From Actinernus sp. WN-2022 (lineage: Eukaryota > Cnidaria > Anthozoa > Actiniaria > Actinernidae), in contig JAOWCC010000753.1 in assembly GCA_030867875.1 (NCBI GenBank), forward strand, positions 29,629-93,628: DNA of 64,000 nt, read 5' to 3'. The position numbers and the translations under genes were made by a program. This document shows positions 47,384 through 58,997 of the stretch, in pieces. Position 1 is the stretch's first letter. Every line of letters starts with the position of its first letter. The notes under the pieces were generated by a model. It saw only the letters and a list, made by a program, of their open reading frames with translations. It had not been told where the DNA came from and did no database searches.

Positions 47384-47920
47384 GGGTCAGACTACAGTCT
47401 ACTCTACTCTTGTCTCAACACTTCTAATTTCTGGGAATGATACATGTATATAAGAACTACATGTATTTGATTATTAATTTACTGCTTTATACACCATAGT
47501 CTGTCTATAGGACAAAACGACGAAGGTTTCCTAAAGGAGAAAGAACGGGCATATTGTGTAGTATTTAAAGGCTCCAATTGACATTTCGACTCGCATTAAA
47601 TGCACATTTACGAATACGGCCTTATACCTTAAGTGTGTGGACGGGGTATTCTGTAGTTTTGCCAGCAAAAGTAATACCTATTGCAGAACGTTCCTTTTGT
47701 AGTCTAGACCCACTGGGTTGAGACTAGAGTAGAGTGTAGTATTTTTGTCACTGACCCTGGGATCCTGTCTAATTCTGAAGTGACCTAGACAGGAGCAACT
47801 ATAGAATACCCGTCCATTTTTAAGGCACTGTACTATAAATGGGATTAGACAGCTGTGAAATCAGACCGTTGTCCCATAATTGGTTATGTTAATTTATAGA
47901 AAAAATGTGATGAAACACTG
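47384..47920. other. No recognised gene
   Basis: The segments ACTCTACTCTTGTCTCAACA near 47401 and TTGAGACTAGAGTAGAGTGT near 47717 are imperfect inverse copies about 320 bp apart, a possible TIR pair around a small element. GGGGTATTCT(G/A)TAGTTTTGCCAGCAAAAG near 47645 recurs at about 48923. Confidence 0.4.
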
Positions 47921-47924
47921 AATG

Positions 47925-48700
47925 GCAGTCGATTGTTGAATATTAAGTAATATGCAGTTGATACTACATTGTATTTGTTGAATATTAATAGAGGGAAAGC
48001 ATATAAGAGTGACTGCTACATGTACCACGGTCCACAGTCCCACATGTACAGTCGATTGTTGAATATTAATACGCAGTCGATACTATTTGTTGATTATTAA
48101 TACATGTAGAGGGAATTAAAGCATAAGAGTGACTGCTGCCACAGTCTGCAGTCCCACATTCAATTGTTGAATATTAATATGCAGTTGATACTATTCATTG
48201 AATATTAATAGAGGGAACCCAGGTTGAGAATCTTGTCAAGATCTTGTAAGATCTTGTAAGATCTTGTAGGATCTTGGCAATATTTATAAAGATTCTGTAA
48301 GATCTTGCAGGATCTTGGCATTTTTTTATAAAGATCCTGTAAGATCTTGCAGGATTGGGCAATGTTTATAAAGATCCTGTAAGATCTTGCAGGATCTAGG
48401 CATTTTTTTCTTATGATCATGTAAGATCTTGCAGGATCTTGGCAATATTTATAAAGATTCTGTAAGATCTTGCTAAGATCTTTGCAAAGATCTTGTAAGA
48501 TCCTACAGGATCCTGCAGGGTCTTTGCACAAGATCTTGCAAGAAATAAGTAAGATCTTGACAAGATCTTGGAAAGATTCTCAACCTGGGAAAGCATAAGA
48601 GTCAGACTGCCACCACAGTCTGCAGTCCCACAGTCGATTGTTGAATATTAATAAAGGGAAAGCATAAGAGTGCTTTTCTCTATCTGACCGACTGACTAAG
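47925..48700. repeat. Degenerate tandem repeat with GTTGAATATTAAT words
   Basis: About four units of roughly 120 bp, each with CAGTCGATTGTTGAATATTA, a second TTGAATATTAATAGAGGGAA and AGCATAAGAGTGACTGCTGC. The third unit is opened by the hairpin element at about 48218-48590. Confidence 0.75.
48218..48590. mobile_element. Hairpin element filled with AAGATCTTG minisatellite
   Basis: CCCAGGTTGAGAATCTTGTC at the left is inverse to GATTCTCAACCTGGG at the right. The inside is almost entirely degenerate repeats of AAGATC(C/T)TG(T/C)A(A/G)GATCTTG, plus a larger period near 60 bp with GGCAATATTTATAAAGAT. The host repeat reads continuously across it (GAGGGAA before, GGGAAAGCATAAG after), giving a 2-5 bp duplication depending on where the border is set. 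Confidence 0.8.
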
Positions 48701-49455
48701 ATGCATTTCTCTATCTGATGCTGCTGTCCATGGTGGCAGAGTTTTCGATATATATATTGATGCAATAGCTTCATCCGTTGAATTTTAAATGAACATGTAT
48801 CAGTTAATGTGTTCAATCAGACTGCAGACCATGGACAGCAGTGGCAGGGTCTCGATGAATGATGCATTCCTCTATTTGTCTGCGGACCACGGTGGCAGAG
48901 TTTTCGATATCCAAAGCGAGTGGATGGGGTATTCTATAGTTTAGCCAGCAAAAGTAATACCTACATGTACATGTATAAGTATTAAGTTTCCTAACTAGAA
49001 CTGTATCTGACTGGAATTCATTACCAGGAATTTAACTTTAAAGTAGAATACTTTTCCCCTAAAACACCACACAACCCTTATCTAAAACTCTTACATAGTC
49101 TTGTCAGATCATTTCTTCAGTATATTTAGAGCACAGTGTCGCTAAAGTTTCATTCTAGAAGTGAAAATCTAACTATAAAGTTTCTCAGCAATGTTTTGTA
49201 TAGCTACAGGGAACCCAAAATATACAAACCTGGAGGATGGTAAGCCTGTGGTATGAGAATCTGATGTCAAATATTTTGCCTAAAAAATATTTTTCTAAAA
49301 CATTTAATATACATGTATCTCCCATAACCATGCAAAGATGTTTGGTAAAGGATTTGAGGGCATTAATTAGATATCTTGTGATCCCATCCATTACAATTAT
49401 CCAGTATAACTTTTCTTTTATGTTAACTTTATGTTTGCTGGTAATTATTGTTCAT
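48701..49455. other. No recognised gene
   Basis: Local repeats of CTCTATCTGA and GGTGGCAGAGTTTTCGATAT only. Confidence 0.35.
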
Positions 49456-49772
49456 GTTTTTAGTGAGTGCAAGCCAGAGCTATATGTATAACGGTTCACT
49501 TGACTGACTCCCACTTTGGAGAAAAAAAAGTATTTTGCACCTATACAACCAAGAGCGGTGATTTGGACCCAAGCTGTTGCTTTAAAGTGACAAAAACACA
49601 TCCTTTAGGTTTAGCAGGGGACAAAGATCGCCAACTGCAGACTTTGAAGGATTTCATTCAAGAATTTTTTGATGTGTCTGAAATCACAAACACAACAAAA
49701 AAAACCAGTGAAATCCACTCACAAAGCCTACTAAAAGCAAGCCAAGTACTTTTCAGCTATCCTCAGTCTTAA
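49456..49772 (+). CDS. Exon-like ORF of unknown function
   Basis: A frame of about 100 codons (from CAA 49467) follows a pyrimidine-rich stretch ending TTTTTAG at about 49462. It reads TVHLTDSHFGEKKVFCTYTT, later FKVTKTHPLGLAGDKDRQLQ and TLKDFIQEFFDVSEI. Composition is ordinary protein-like with no low complexity, and it ends at TAA 49770-49772. No ATG start is needed if it is an internal or last exon. I recognise no family; it could be host or transposon. Confidence 0.3.
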
Positions 49773-50185
49773 CGATGGCCTCTGGCTCTCTTACAGTGGA
49801 TTATTTGTCCAAAATTAGAGCATATTTCATTCAAAACCCTACAGCAGAAGTCAAACCTACCTGCGAAGGCCCCGTAGAATTCTCCCGAATGGCATTGTGG
49901 GAATTAAGCTTGAGCCCTTGGTTTAAAAGGTCAATAGTGCGTAATGAACCAGGGCAGTAGCCAAACTTGAACTGAGGGGGGAGGGTTAAGTTAGCACTCT
50001 GGATTTTACCAATTGACCTAAAACATGCCTGGGAGTGAAAAACAAAATCTACTCCAGACACCCCTTTAATATTTTTTTCTGACATCCTCAGACAAGCCTC
50101 TACTGTTCATACATGTACAACACCATGCAGATATGCTTCTAATCAAAACTTTTATAGGAGTTGTATACTAACTACATGTACATGT

Positions 50186-50342
50186 AATAGACCTTATATG
50201 CATCATGATGTCATGCTTTTGTGATCACCACCAAGCCTCGATTTGGTACAATGTTTCCTCTCAACACAAAAATAAGGCTTGGCAGTGATGACAAAATCAT
50301 GACATCATCACACATACATACATGTACATGTAAGGCCTATTG
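50186..50342. mobile_element. Small palindromic element, ATAGACCTT termini
   Basis: AATAGACCTTATATGCATCA faces a right side ending ACATGTAAGGCCTATT. The inner arms CATGATGTCATGCTTTTGTG and its inverse (near 50290-50312) pair well around GATTTGGTACAATG. Confidence 0.6.
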
Positions 50343-50462
50343 TGGACAATTTACCCTCAAATATTCAAGCTCAGTTGTTTGGGAAGCTGTTCCTATGACA
50401 TTTAGTTTTAAAACTCTACGGCATGTATATATAAGCATTCAAAAATAAATACAATATATATA

Positions 50463-50686
50463 TTTATGTCCTTCCCTGAATTGTGATTATATATGATGGA
50501 CCTGCTGTCAATGTTGAGCTCGGTTTGCTGGACAGAAACACAAAACTACTGAGTTGGATTAATCTGGCTATGTGCAAATTCTGAGCACATAGCCGCTTTA
50601 ATAACTCATTAATATTTATATCATGATTACAGATCTTAATTTTAGAAAAATATAATTTGCCCAGCAAAGGTGGGGACTTAAAAGCG
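50463..50686. repeat. 224-bp direct repeat A, copy 1
   Basis: Runs from TTTATGTCCTTCCCTGAATT to GGGGACTTAAAAGCG, and I see no difference from copy 2 at 50956-51179. Confidence 0.9.
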
Positions 50687-50742
50687 ACTTAGCACCCTTA
50701 GCACAAGTAAGAAGGTGGCACGGACCATGGGGAGGAGGAGGG

Positions 50743-50959
50743 TTGAAAAATGACAAAGCTGTTAGGTCGAGTGTAAGCAGCAGACTAATCTCACAAGAGT
50801 TTGACCTCATGCTGTATTGTAAGCCCCTGTAGGGGGTGTGAATAATAGACTCCCACTCCGCATGCATTGTGCACGTGCTTACCATGTGCTTTGTATAGTA
50901 TTACATTACCAATACGGGTAGGACATAAAACTTTTATTGTCAAGCCAATAACCTCTTTA
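50743..50959. repeat. 217-bp repeat B, copy 1
   Basis: Runs from TTGAAAAATGACAAAGCTGT to AATAACCTCTTTA; recurs at 55659-55875. It lies between the two A copies. Confidence 0.9.
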
Positions 50960-51179
50960 TGTCCTTCCCTGAATTGTGATTATATATGATGGACCTGCTG
51001 TCAATGTTGAGCTCGGTTTGCTGGACAGAAACACAAAACTACTGAGTTGGATTAATCTGGCTATGTGCAAATTCTGAGCACATAGCCGCTTTAATAACTC
51101 ATTAATATTTATATCATGATTACAGATCTTAATTTTAGAAAAATATAATTTGCCCAGCAAAGGTGGGGACTTAAAAGCG
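50956..51179. repeat. 224-bp direct repeat A, copy 2
   Basis: Second copy, directly after B. The layout A-B-A with identical As resembles two LTRs around a short interior, or an unequal-exchange duplication; no primer-binding site was identified. Confidence 0.9.
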
Positions 51180-51287
51180 CCAAGGACCTTCTTGGGATAA
51201 AGAAGGTAACCCCACCCCAACATGACAGCAGTTCCACCTGGCAGAATAGCATGCTTGCTAGCTATTGTCAGGCTATGAATTTGAACA

Positions 51288-51860
51288 GCAACTCCATAAT
51301 GGTGTAGAACAGTGCCCCTGCTACTGTCCGACTATAAATTAATGTACATCGATGTACTGATATATACATGTATGTAGAGCATACTTTATAAAGTTAACAA
51401 AACAATAGTGCAGAACAGTGCCCCTGCTACTGTCTGACCATAAATTAATGTACATTGATGTACTGATATACAAGTACGGCATACTTTATAAATTTAACAA
51501 AACAATGGTGCTGAACAGTGCCCTTGCTACTGTCCAACTATATATTAATGTACATTGATGTACTCATACTTATGTAGAGCATACTTTATAAAGTTAACAA
51601 CACAATGGTGCAGAACAGTGCCCCTGCTACTGTCTGACTATGAACTGACTGTGTCACTAATATAAACAACATCTGATGCAGAACAGCTAATAGTGCTCAT
51701 GTCCAACTAGGAACTGATAAACTGATCTTGTCACTAATATGATCGTGCAGAACATTACCCCTGCTACTGTCTGACTTTGAATTGATAAACTAAGCATGTT
51801 ACTAACATGAACAACATTTTGGTGCAGAACAGATCCCATGTTACTGTCTTATTATAACTG
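51288..51860. repeat. Variable-length minisatellite, about seven units
   Basis: The word GTGCAGAACAGTGCCCCTGC recurs at about 51302, 51408, 51508, 51607, 51672, 51743 and 51820, each followed by TACTGTC(C/T)(G/A)ACTA and, in the first four, ATTAATGTACATCGATGTAC-like sequence. Unit length falls from about 105 to 70. Confidence 0.85.
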
Positions 51861-51885
51861 TTACTCTACTCCTACACGTCATATG

Positions 51886-52321
51886 GGAGAATGCCAGGGA
51901 GGCCAGAAAAAACCTATCAAAAACCCTTTGGGATAAAAGGAAATCTGGGTGGAGCCAAGGCAATAAATTTCTCCAGTCCCTCCACAGGACACAAAACTTA
52001 ATTATTTATTGTAAGTTGACTGAGAAATATAAGAAACAGCCCCTGCGATGACCCAGGATTCATCATGTTGCTTGTAAACTGGCAGTGCAGGAAGACCAGA
52101 AGCTAGTACTGACAGGGCAGACTTTGCACGTACAACTGCCTGTGAAACCACAGCTACCATGCCAGTTGCTGACCATCAATGGATTGTACAATGGGTTGTT
52201 GGTAATTACCAGTAGTAGGGATTGCTCTCTTTCCCTGGACACCAAGGTTCTTCGTTGTCACATGTGTAACCAATTTACAGCAGAAACAAAGGCACAGCTT
52301 CACCCTCACACCATGAGTTGA
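51886..52321 (+). pseudogene. Unrecognised coding relic with one in-frame stop
   Basis: One frame reads ENARREAR-like charged sequence, WDKRKSGWSQGNKFLQSLHR, then (after a TGA near 52050) VQEDQKLVLTGQTLHVQLPV and SLDTKVLRCHMCNQFTAET. It stays open for about 145 codons apart from that single stop and ends at TGA 52319-52321. A CxxC pair (CHMC) is present. Family unknown. Confidence 0.35.
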
Positions 52322-52474
52322 TGGGGCCTGGCAGAACGTGACACTCTGTGGAGGAAAATAAAAAGAGGCAACCACGAGGGCAAGCCCTCTAAAAAGCTTA
52401 GTACAAGGGTGAAGTGACCTTGATAACAAAAGGCCTATCAATTTAACAAAACCTGAATTTTAATATTTATAACC

Positions 52475-52885
52475 ATCACATTAACAACAATAGTAAAAGC
52501 AATATAATGATAATATAATAACATAGCAGTAGCAGCAATAATAGTAAGAACAATAGTAATAATAACAATACATTGTACCAATAATAATTTATTGGTATAG
52601 TGATGATGACAATAATGAAATTAGTGATAACAATAATAATAACTAATAATAATGAGTGATCATTATAACAGTTATGAGCCATCACATTAATAATAGTAAA
52701 AGCAATATAATGATAAATATAATAACATAGCAGTAGCAGCAATAATAGCTAGTAAGAACAATATTAATAACAATACATTGTACCAATAATATTTACTGGT
52801 ATAGTGATGATGGCAATATAACGAAAATAGTAATAACAACAACTAATAATAATAATAATGAGTGATCATTATAACAGTGTTATGA
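52475..52885. repeat. Two tandem copies of an AAT-rich 200-bp unit
   Basis: CATCACATTAA...AGTAAAAGCAATATAATGAT begins at about 52475 and again at about 52680, with ACATAGCAGTAGCAGCAATA and GAGTGATCATTATAACAGT in both. Confidence 0.85.
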
Positions 52886-52899
52886 ACCTGTCTTTCAGC

Positions 52900-53287
52900 T
52901 GAATTGCAACAGCACCAATGAATTCACAGTAAGCACTAAATTATATGACAACACCAAAATCACTCTGAGTGATTAATGTAACACTCAAGTTTGAAATAAA
53001 TGCAATCTTCTTCAAACTGATTGCAAATGTTGCTGGCAATGACAACAAATATTCCTTACATCCCTTAGGTTTCCTACAATGTATGTCTAAGTAAATTATA
53101 AAGATAGTGGTAGTACAAGAAATAACTGTAAGAACAGCAAGAGTAATAATTGTCTTATTAAGGATTGCTCATTCCTGCACCCTATTGTTGTTTGCTCCTG
53201 TTCTTTGGCAAACCACCACTTAATAATAATATTAACAATAAAATAATAATAATAAAATCAATAATCATAACAACTATAATAATAACA
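52900..53287. other. AT-rich spacer with AAT microsatellite
   Basis: AATAATAAT runs near 53221-53290; nothing else recognised. Confidence 0.4.
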
Positions 53288-53519
53288 CTAACAATATTGA
53301 TAAGAATAATGGCTGGCACCTAGCCCTGGTACCACAGCATGGCAGCTGGGAATTGGAAGCAGCATGGCATTAACATCCAGGAGGCATTCTACAAAATAAA
53401 AACAAAAAGAGGGGGCACCCGGTCCACCACTCCAAGAATTAGTTAAAATCGAGTATTGTAAGCTACATTTGTATAGACAGGTACAAAACATGTAACAAAA
53501 CATAACCATACATAACCAC

Positions 53520-54610
53520 AATGCACATATATTCACAATTACGACATGAGCGCAGCAGGGTAAGCATGGCAGACAGTACAACACAATGTCGCCGCAAATT
53601 GCAAACCCCATATGCTGCAAAATAATATCTAGGCATACTGAAAACAACATGTGGTTGGCAATGCAACAACACACAAGTTTAGTTGCTCTAGCCTAGTTTG
53701 GCCTAATGAAAACACAGTGCAGTTGGCAATGCAACAACATGCACTGTGCTCCAGCCAACAGAGTGATAAACACTGATGAATACAATAATAATAATAATAG
53801 CATTTATTAAGTGATGCAAATGGATAGGTGAATGTCTAATCAATATTTAAACACTAGGATAAGTAAACATGAATAAGCATGCATGAAACATAAGTAAAAA
53901 TCAGCATGTGTATGTGAAGTGTACCCATGGATGAATACAATGCAACAACATGCACTCTGCTCTTAAGCACACAGAGATATAAACACAGATGAATACGATG
54001 ATGAATGTAAGTATGCCCATGGATGGATACAATGTAAAAGGCATATATAACAAGAACAACAAATAACGACGTTCACAATTACAACATGAGCGCAGCAGGG
54101 TAAGCATGGCAGACAGTACAACACAATGTCGCCGCAAATTGCAAACCCCATATGCTGCAAAATAATATCTAGGCATACTGAAAACAAGAAGTGGTTGGCA
54201 ATGCAACAACACACAAATTGCTCTAGCCTAGTTAGGCCTACTGAAAACACTGTGCAGTTGGCAATGCAACAACATGCACAGTGCTCTAGCCCACTGAGAT
54301 ATAAATACTGATGAATATGATTATATGGATGTGATGTATGGATACAGTGTAACAGGCATATATACAAGAACAACATAAAAAGTTTAACATTCACAATTAC
54401 TACATGAGCGCAACAGGGTAAGCGTGGCAGACAGTACAACGCAATGTCGCCACAAATGCAGACCCCATATGTTGCAAAATAATATCTACAATGTAGGCAT
54501 ACTGAAAACAACATGTGGTTGGCAATGCAACAACACACAAGTTGCTCTAGCCTTAAATTAGGTCTACCGAAAACACTGGCAGTTGGCAATGCAACAACAA
54601 ACACAGGGTT
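53520..54610. repeat. Satellite-like block, three long copies
   Basis: A segment with ACATGAGCGCAGCAGGGTAA, GGCAGACAGTACAACACAAT and GTTGGCAATGCAACAACA recurs at about 53545, 54087 and 54402. GTTGGCAATGCAACAACATG also recurs additionally within each interval. The open minus-strand frames across it (up to 213 codons, Cys-rich) are a by-product of the repeat and not supported as a gene. Confidence 0.85.
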
Positions 54611-54724
54611 TTAGCCTAGGTGAACATGTACATGTTGACCTATTTACAAAGACATAGTCCAATAATAGACCACATGACACAGGGCACAAAGTATGAAAGG
54701 AATGTGGTATGATCAATGACCTAT

Positions 54725-55080
54725 TATGATCACGGAAACGAAGGTATGCGCACTGACCAATTCTCGCAATAAAAGAAACGGAATAAAATAATTGTCCCAT
54801 TGAATTTAACTATCGCTGGAAGCCGATTTTAGCTTGCGAAGGGCCAGTAAAATTGCCCCGCGATAACTGCGGTATAACGAATACGAACTGTAACAAGAGT
54901 AATAGGTAATAAAACAAAATTAGTATATTATTATAATCCACGGAAACGAAGGTATGCATGCGCCCTGATCAATACGAGCGATAAAAGAAACAAAATGCAG
55001 TAGACGGCCCATTGGATTTATAAAATATCGCTGGAAGCCGATTTTAGCTTGCGAAGGGCCTGTATAACTGCGATATAATT
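54725..55080. repeat. Two tandem copies of a 210-bp unit
   Basis: CACGGAAACGAAGGTATGC starts at about 54730 and 54941; TATCGCTGGAAGCCGATTTT recurs at about 54811 and 55028. Confidence 0.85.
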
Positions 55081-55612
55081 AAGAATATTGTCCAGCACTA
55101 TTCAGATAAACGCCATGGCCATGAAAGTGATGGGATGTCTCTGTGTTTCCAAGTAAAGGCCCATTTACTTATTATAATTGCCCAAAATGACCGGTAAATA
55201 ATCGGTTAAGAATAAGCGCTTGATCGTGAAACTCAACACTGGGATAACCGCTACCTAGATGCCGGCCCGATAAACTTGACAAACGCCAAATATAACGCGA
55301 ACATTGAACTTAGCTCGTACGTGCGAACTGAAACCGCGAAACTAGTTCTTCGATCGAAGAACTGATCTCCTCGGGTCTAGCAGCCTTCAAATCATTAGTT
55401 CCAATTTACAGAATCAAAATACCAGACGCTATTACCGAAATCACATCGAGATCGCGAGGCTTAAAGTCTAAAACTGTCACGGCTACCGCCGACGCCATGC
55501 AAGCAAACAATGCTAGAATCGCGCGATCGTCAAAAACAGCCTGAAGATATCGCTGCAGGCGCTTCACGAAAGAATGTCCTAGGATGAGTACCGTAGGCAA
55601 TTGACCATTCAT
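55075..55612 (-). pseudogene. SGNH/GDSL-like hydrolase domain, broken
   Basis: On the minus strand, MNGQLPTVLILGHSFVKRLQ begins at 55612; the GHS is block I of the SGNH fold with the nucleophile serine. Further on, PRDLDVISV is followed by ILIL, a stop, then IGTNDLKAARPEEI, the block with the conserved Asn. After frame changes TWKHRD and HGVYLNSAGQY appear near 55118-55083, matching the final block that in relatives reads DGVHLN and supplies Asp and His. Such domains occur in ORFs of several invertebrate retroelements. The stop before IGTND and at least one frameshift make this copy inactive. Repeat B (55659-55875) lies directly upstream, joined through a good splice donor (AAG|GTATGT on the minus strand). 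Confidence 0.7.
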
Positions 55613-55658
55613 GATTACAGAAGTCTGCAGAGAATGAACAAGGGGATTGTTACATACC

Positions 55659-55875
55659 TTGAAAAATGACAAAGCTGTTAGGTCGAGTGTAAGCAGCAGA
55701 CTAATCTCACAAGAGTTTGACCTCATGCTGTATTGTAAGCCCCTGTAGGGGGTGTGAATAATAGACTCCCACTCCGCATGCATTGTGCACGTGCTTACCA
55801 TGTGCTTTGTATAGTATTACATTACCAATACGGGTAGGACATAAAACTTTTATTGTCAAGCCAATAACCTCTTTA
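55659..55875. repeat. 217-bp repeat B, copy 2
   Basis: Copy of 50743-50959. In minus-strand orientation it precedes the SGNH-like relic and ends at a GTATGT donor-like site, so it could be the 5' exon or promoter part of the same element. Confidence 0.9.
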
Positions 55876-56335
55876 CTACAAAACCAGCTATGTTAGCCTT
55901 ATCAAGAATTTTAAATTCATTGTTTATTCATTATTTACCTAAAACCTCATCAATTTGTTTTCTTAAAATCATTATTTCTTAGAATAATTTTGTTGAGCAC
56001 TACATTTAAAGCATGTTAGTTCAACGCTATAATAGCTTAAATTATGTAACTATGTTTATCTAGATAATGTTTGATTTATGTTTGTCTTTATTGTTTTAAC
56101 ATGTGTATAATGTTTTTCACATAAATAGCAGAAGTTGACATGAAAGCCAACAGGCTATTTCAGCCTCTGTGCACTTCCATCCTATTTTCATCCAAAGTAT
56201 TGTTGCTTATTTCCTATTTTTTTCTCTTTTCACCTATAATAATTATTGTAATATCCATTAAGACAAGTGCAAATAAAGCGAAAGTCAATAATCATATCAT
56301 TTTGACTAATGCAACTTACTCCTTTTTTCCTTGCA
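55876..56335. other. No recognised gene
   Basis: AT-rich; ends in a strong pyrimidine tract and AG (56317-56336) that could be a splice acceptor for the ORF below. Confidence 0.35.
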
Positions 56336-56336
56336 G

Positions 56337-56454
56337 TTTAATTAAGGATGGAGTCTTACTGGAATGTTACTTTTTATATATCTGGTGAAGTTCTGTGTGA
56401 TTACAATACTGCCACTCATGAAGTTAGATGGTCACATGTGCCACATTCCTCTTT
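56337..56454 (+). CDS. Possible short first-coding exon
   Basis: Pyrimidine tract plus CAG at 56336, ATG at 56348, 36 codons starting MESYWNVTFYISGEVL, then AAG|GTACAT at 56455. Function unknown. A similarly placed exon-like ORF at 60282 also contains a WNVT word. Confidence 0.25.
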
Positions 56455-57955
56455 CAAGGTACATTCTCAGTTTGCACATCTAATACATTGTACATCAGGT
56501 GAATACAAAGTCTACCAAAATCCTTTTTGAATTATTTTTCTTATTCAGATTTTTAACTCCTGAGAATTACTAGACAAATCCCTGGTAGAAAACCTGGACA
56601 GGATCCTGCAGGATCCTACATTTGTACATGTATACAGGAATAACTTCCTGTAGGATTTTTTTACAGTCTGTGTAAGAACCTATATAGGCCGGAGCATAGG
56701 AATCCTACACATGAATAGGATCCTATCTAGGATATCATATACATTGTATATGATGAAACAGGATCCTATTTAGGATCTGGTTAGAATCCTTAACTTATTA
56801 CAAATGTATATAGCTCTTCAACAGCCATAATTTGGAAGAGATTGTCTTTTTCCATCTCCACCACCTCGTTTCCACACTGACTGAGTGTCTCAGACCACTG
56901 ATAACCCAAGCTTTCGATCTGTAATATTTAGTTGCATATTATTTTGAATGGGAATTATTTTTGTCTTGAATAAAAATATATTTTCAGCAAAGATTCCCTG
57001 ATCACATATTCTCGAGCAGTGAAGGAAAACTTCGCTGAAAATTGCTGAAGAATTAGCACAGACATAGCTATATAAGGAACACAAGAAAGGCCGCATATTT
57101 TTTAAACATTTTTATTCAAGATTTATATTTTAAAAATGGAAGACAAAAAATCCCATACAACTGCTATTAAAATATGATACAGATTGTAAGCCTAGGTTAC
57201 CTGTGGTATGACTAGAATCCCTTGTTTACCATGTTTGGAAAATTGCTTGTTGATGATTGTCTGAAGCATACATGTAGTTTTCGAATGCTTAAGTGCTGAT
57301 TGGATGCAGATTTCTTTCAACAAGGAGTTTATATGCCACTTCTGTCCAAAGTACATGTACTTAATGTTAATATTCCTTCAGCAGCACATTTAATATAGAA
57401 AAAGGTAGATAAATTACAATAACTGCTAGAACTGAAAGACTTCTTGAGATGAAGTTGTGTGCACTGGTGGGAGCTAGTTTATATATGATACACACTGGTA
57501 TTATCAAGTACATGTACATGTAGGTTTATGTACATGTAGGAGTTGATATGGGTGTGATCTTTTGAGTACTACACTACTGTAGACCTTCGTTCAAGAAAAT
57601 TAATGCTACAGTAGTTTTTTTGAAATGTCAGCTGCAACTTGCTTCCCATAGTGATTGCTTGACAACCCTGACAGGGCTCGACACTGAGTGAGTTACCCTA
57701 TCACCATGCAGTGCAAAGTAAAATTTTCATGTGGATCAAAGTAAAAGTTTGGTTTGGAATGTATATTTTAAATATATTTTCAATATTTACTCAGTTTACC
57801 TTTCGACAGTGGCAACAAGTCTTAAAAGTTAGTGTTGAGCAGGCTTCTACATGCAGTGAGTGTACATAGCTTAATTAGCATAAAACTAAAATGCTAGTAT
57901 TATATATATGTATACAGCTCAGCCTCATAAACTCTATCGAATTTTGAGATATTAA

Positions 57956-58243
57956 AGGGGCTGTGTCACGGTAAGACTTTAAATTCGTTTTTCTGGCTTT
58001 CCACCGATTTTGATATGAACTAACGAACCTCTTGGCCATGTGGGATATTGCTTAAAATGAAAGCAAATATGCAAAAATGCCTAACAAACAGTGTACATGT
58101 ATATAAACAGTCTCCAGGAAAAATATTGAAAATCTTTTCAATCAAGCATTGAGGGAGGGATCGAAGTTTAACTGTTTGTATCAATTAACAGCCACTAAAC
58201 GAGCGATTACTTGATACATGCGCAGTACCATGACATAGCCCCT
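57956..58243. mobile_element. 288-bp TTAA-flanked MITE
   Basis: TTAA (57952-57955), then AGGGGCTGTGTCACGGTA, with the inverse TACCATGACATAGCCCCT before TTAA (58244-58247). TTAA duplications and AGGGGC termini fit piggyBac/Kolobok-type non-autonomous elements. Confidence 0.85.
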
Positions 58244-58378
58244 TTAAAACTTTGCACTTCAGTTTTAAAGATAAACTTGTGTTGTTTACTACTTTTGGCT
58301 CGATCCCTCTTACCCTTTCTGGTATCCATGTTGTGCTGACACCAATTTGTTTGAATCACAACTTAAGCTTAAAAGGGG

Positions 58379-58790
58379 TCACATTACCACATCCTGCAAA
58401 GGGCCCTGTAGGAATGGTCCAGGATCCTGTATGAATGGTCCAGGATCCTGTATGAATGGCCCAGGATCCTATAGGAATAGGCCAGGATCCTGAATGAATG
58501 GTCCAGGTTCCTGTAGGAATTAAGGTCAAGATCCTGTATGAATATAGGTCAGTATCCTGTATGAATAGGTCAGGATCCTGTATGAATGGCCCAGTTTCCT
58601 GTAGGAATAGGCCAGGAACCTGTAGGAATGGTCCAGGATCCTACAAGATCCTGCACAGGACCAGATCCTAACAATCATGATCCCGTAGGATCTGTGGCAG
58701 AATCCTGTAGGATCTTGGACAGAGTCCTGTAGAATCATATTCAAGATTAATTGTACAAGACCTACATTTGTAGGATCCTGTTTTGGATCC
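58379..58790. repeat. CAGGATCCTGTATGAATGGTC minisatellite
   Basis: About ten degenerate units of roughly 21-28 bp, mainly GGATCCTGTATGAATGG(T/C)C, from 58403 to 58640, then a more diverged stretch. BamHI-like GGATCC occurs in most units. A related GGATCC-rich stretch is at 56598-56790. Confidence 0.85.
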
Positions 58791-58997
58791 TTCCTACTGT
58801 ACATCCTGCCTAGTATTTTCACCAGGGAAATGGTCCAAATTAGAAGAACAAAAGAATCACTGCAAAGCACTCTGTTAGTGAAACCACCTTCTAGAGAGTA
58901 ATACTTTGTTGATAGCCTTGTTTTACCTTGCAAGTTGCAGTTGCCAGGGTTCAAGTCCCAGTAACATGTGAGTTTGTTAATTCCCTTACCAAAATCG

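Larger units (their letters stand above)
56580..58827. mobile_element. Putative element bounded by CCCTGGT and ACCAGGG
   Basis: CCCTGGTAGAAAACCTGGAC at 56580 and the inverse of CCCTGGTGAAAATACTAGGC ending at 58827 are similar, and AAAT lies on both outer sides. Both ends continue into CAGGATCCT-rich repeats. The pairing is looser than for the other elements here, so this is tentative. Confidence 0.4.

Noticed and set aside
53963..54604. 213-codon minus-strand ORF as a gene
   Set aside because: Overlaps tandem repeat copies completely; residue pattern repeats with the DNA unit.
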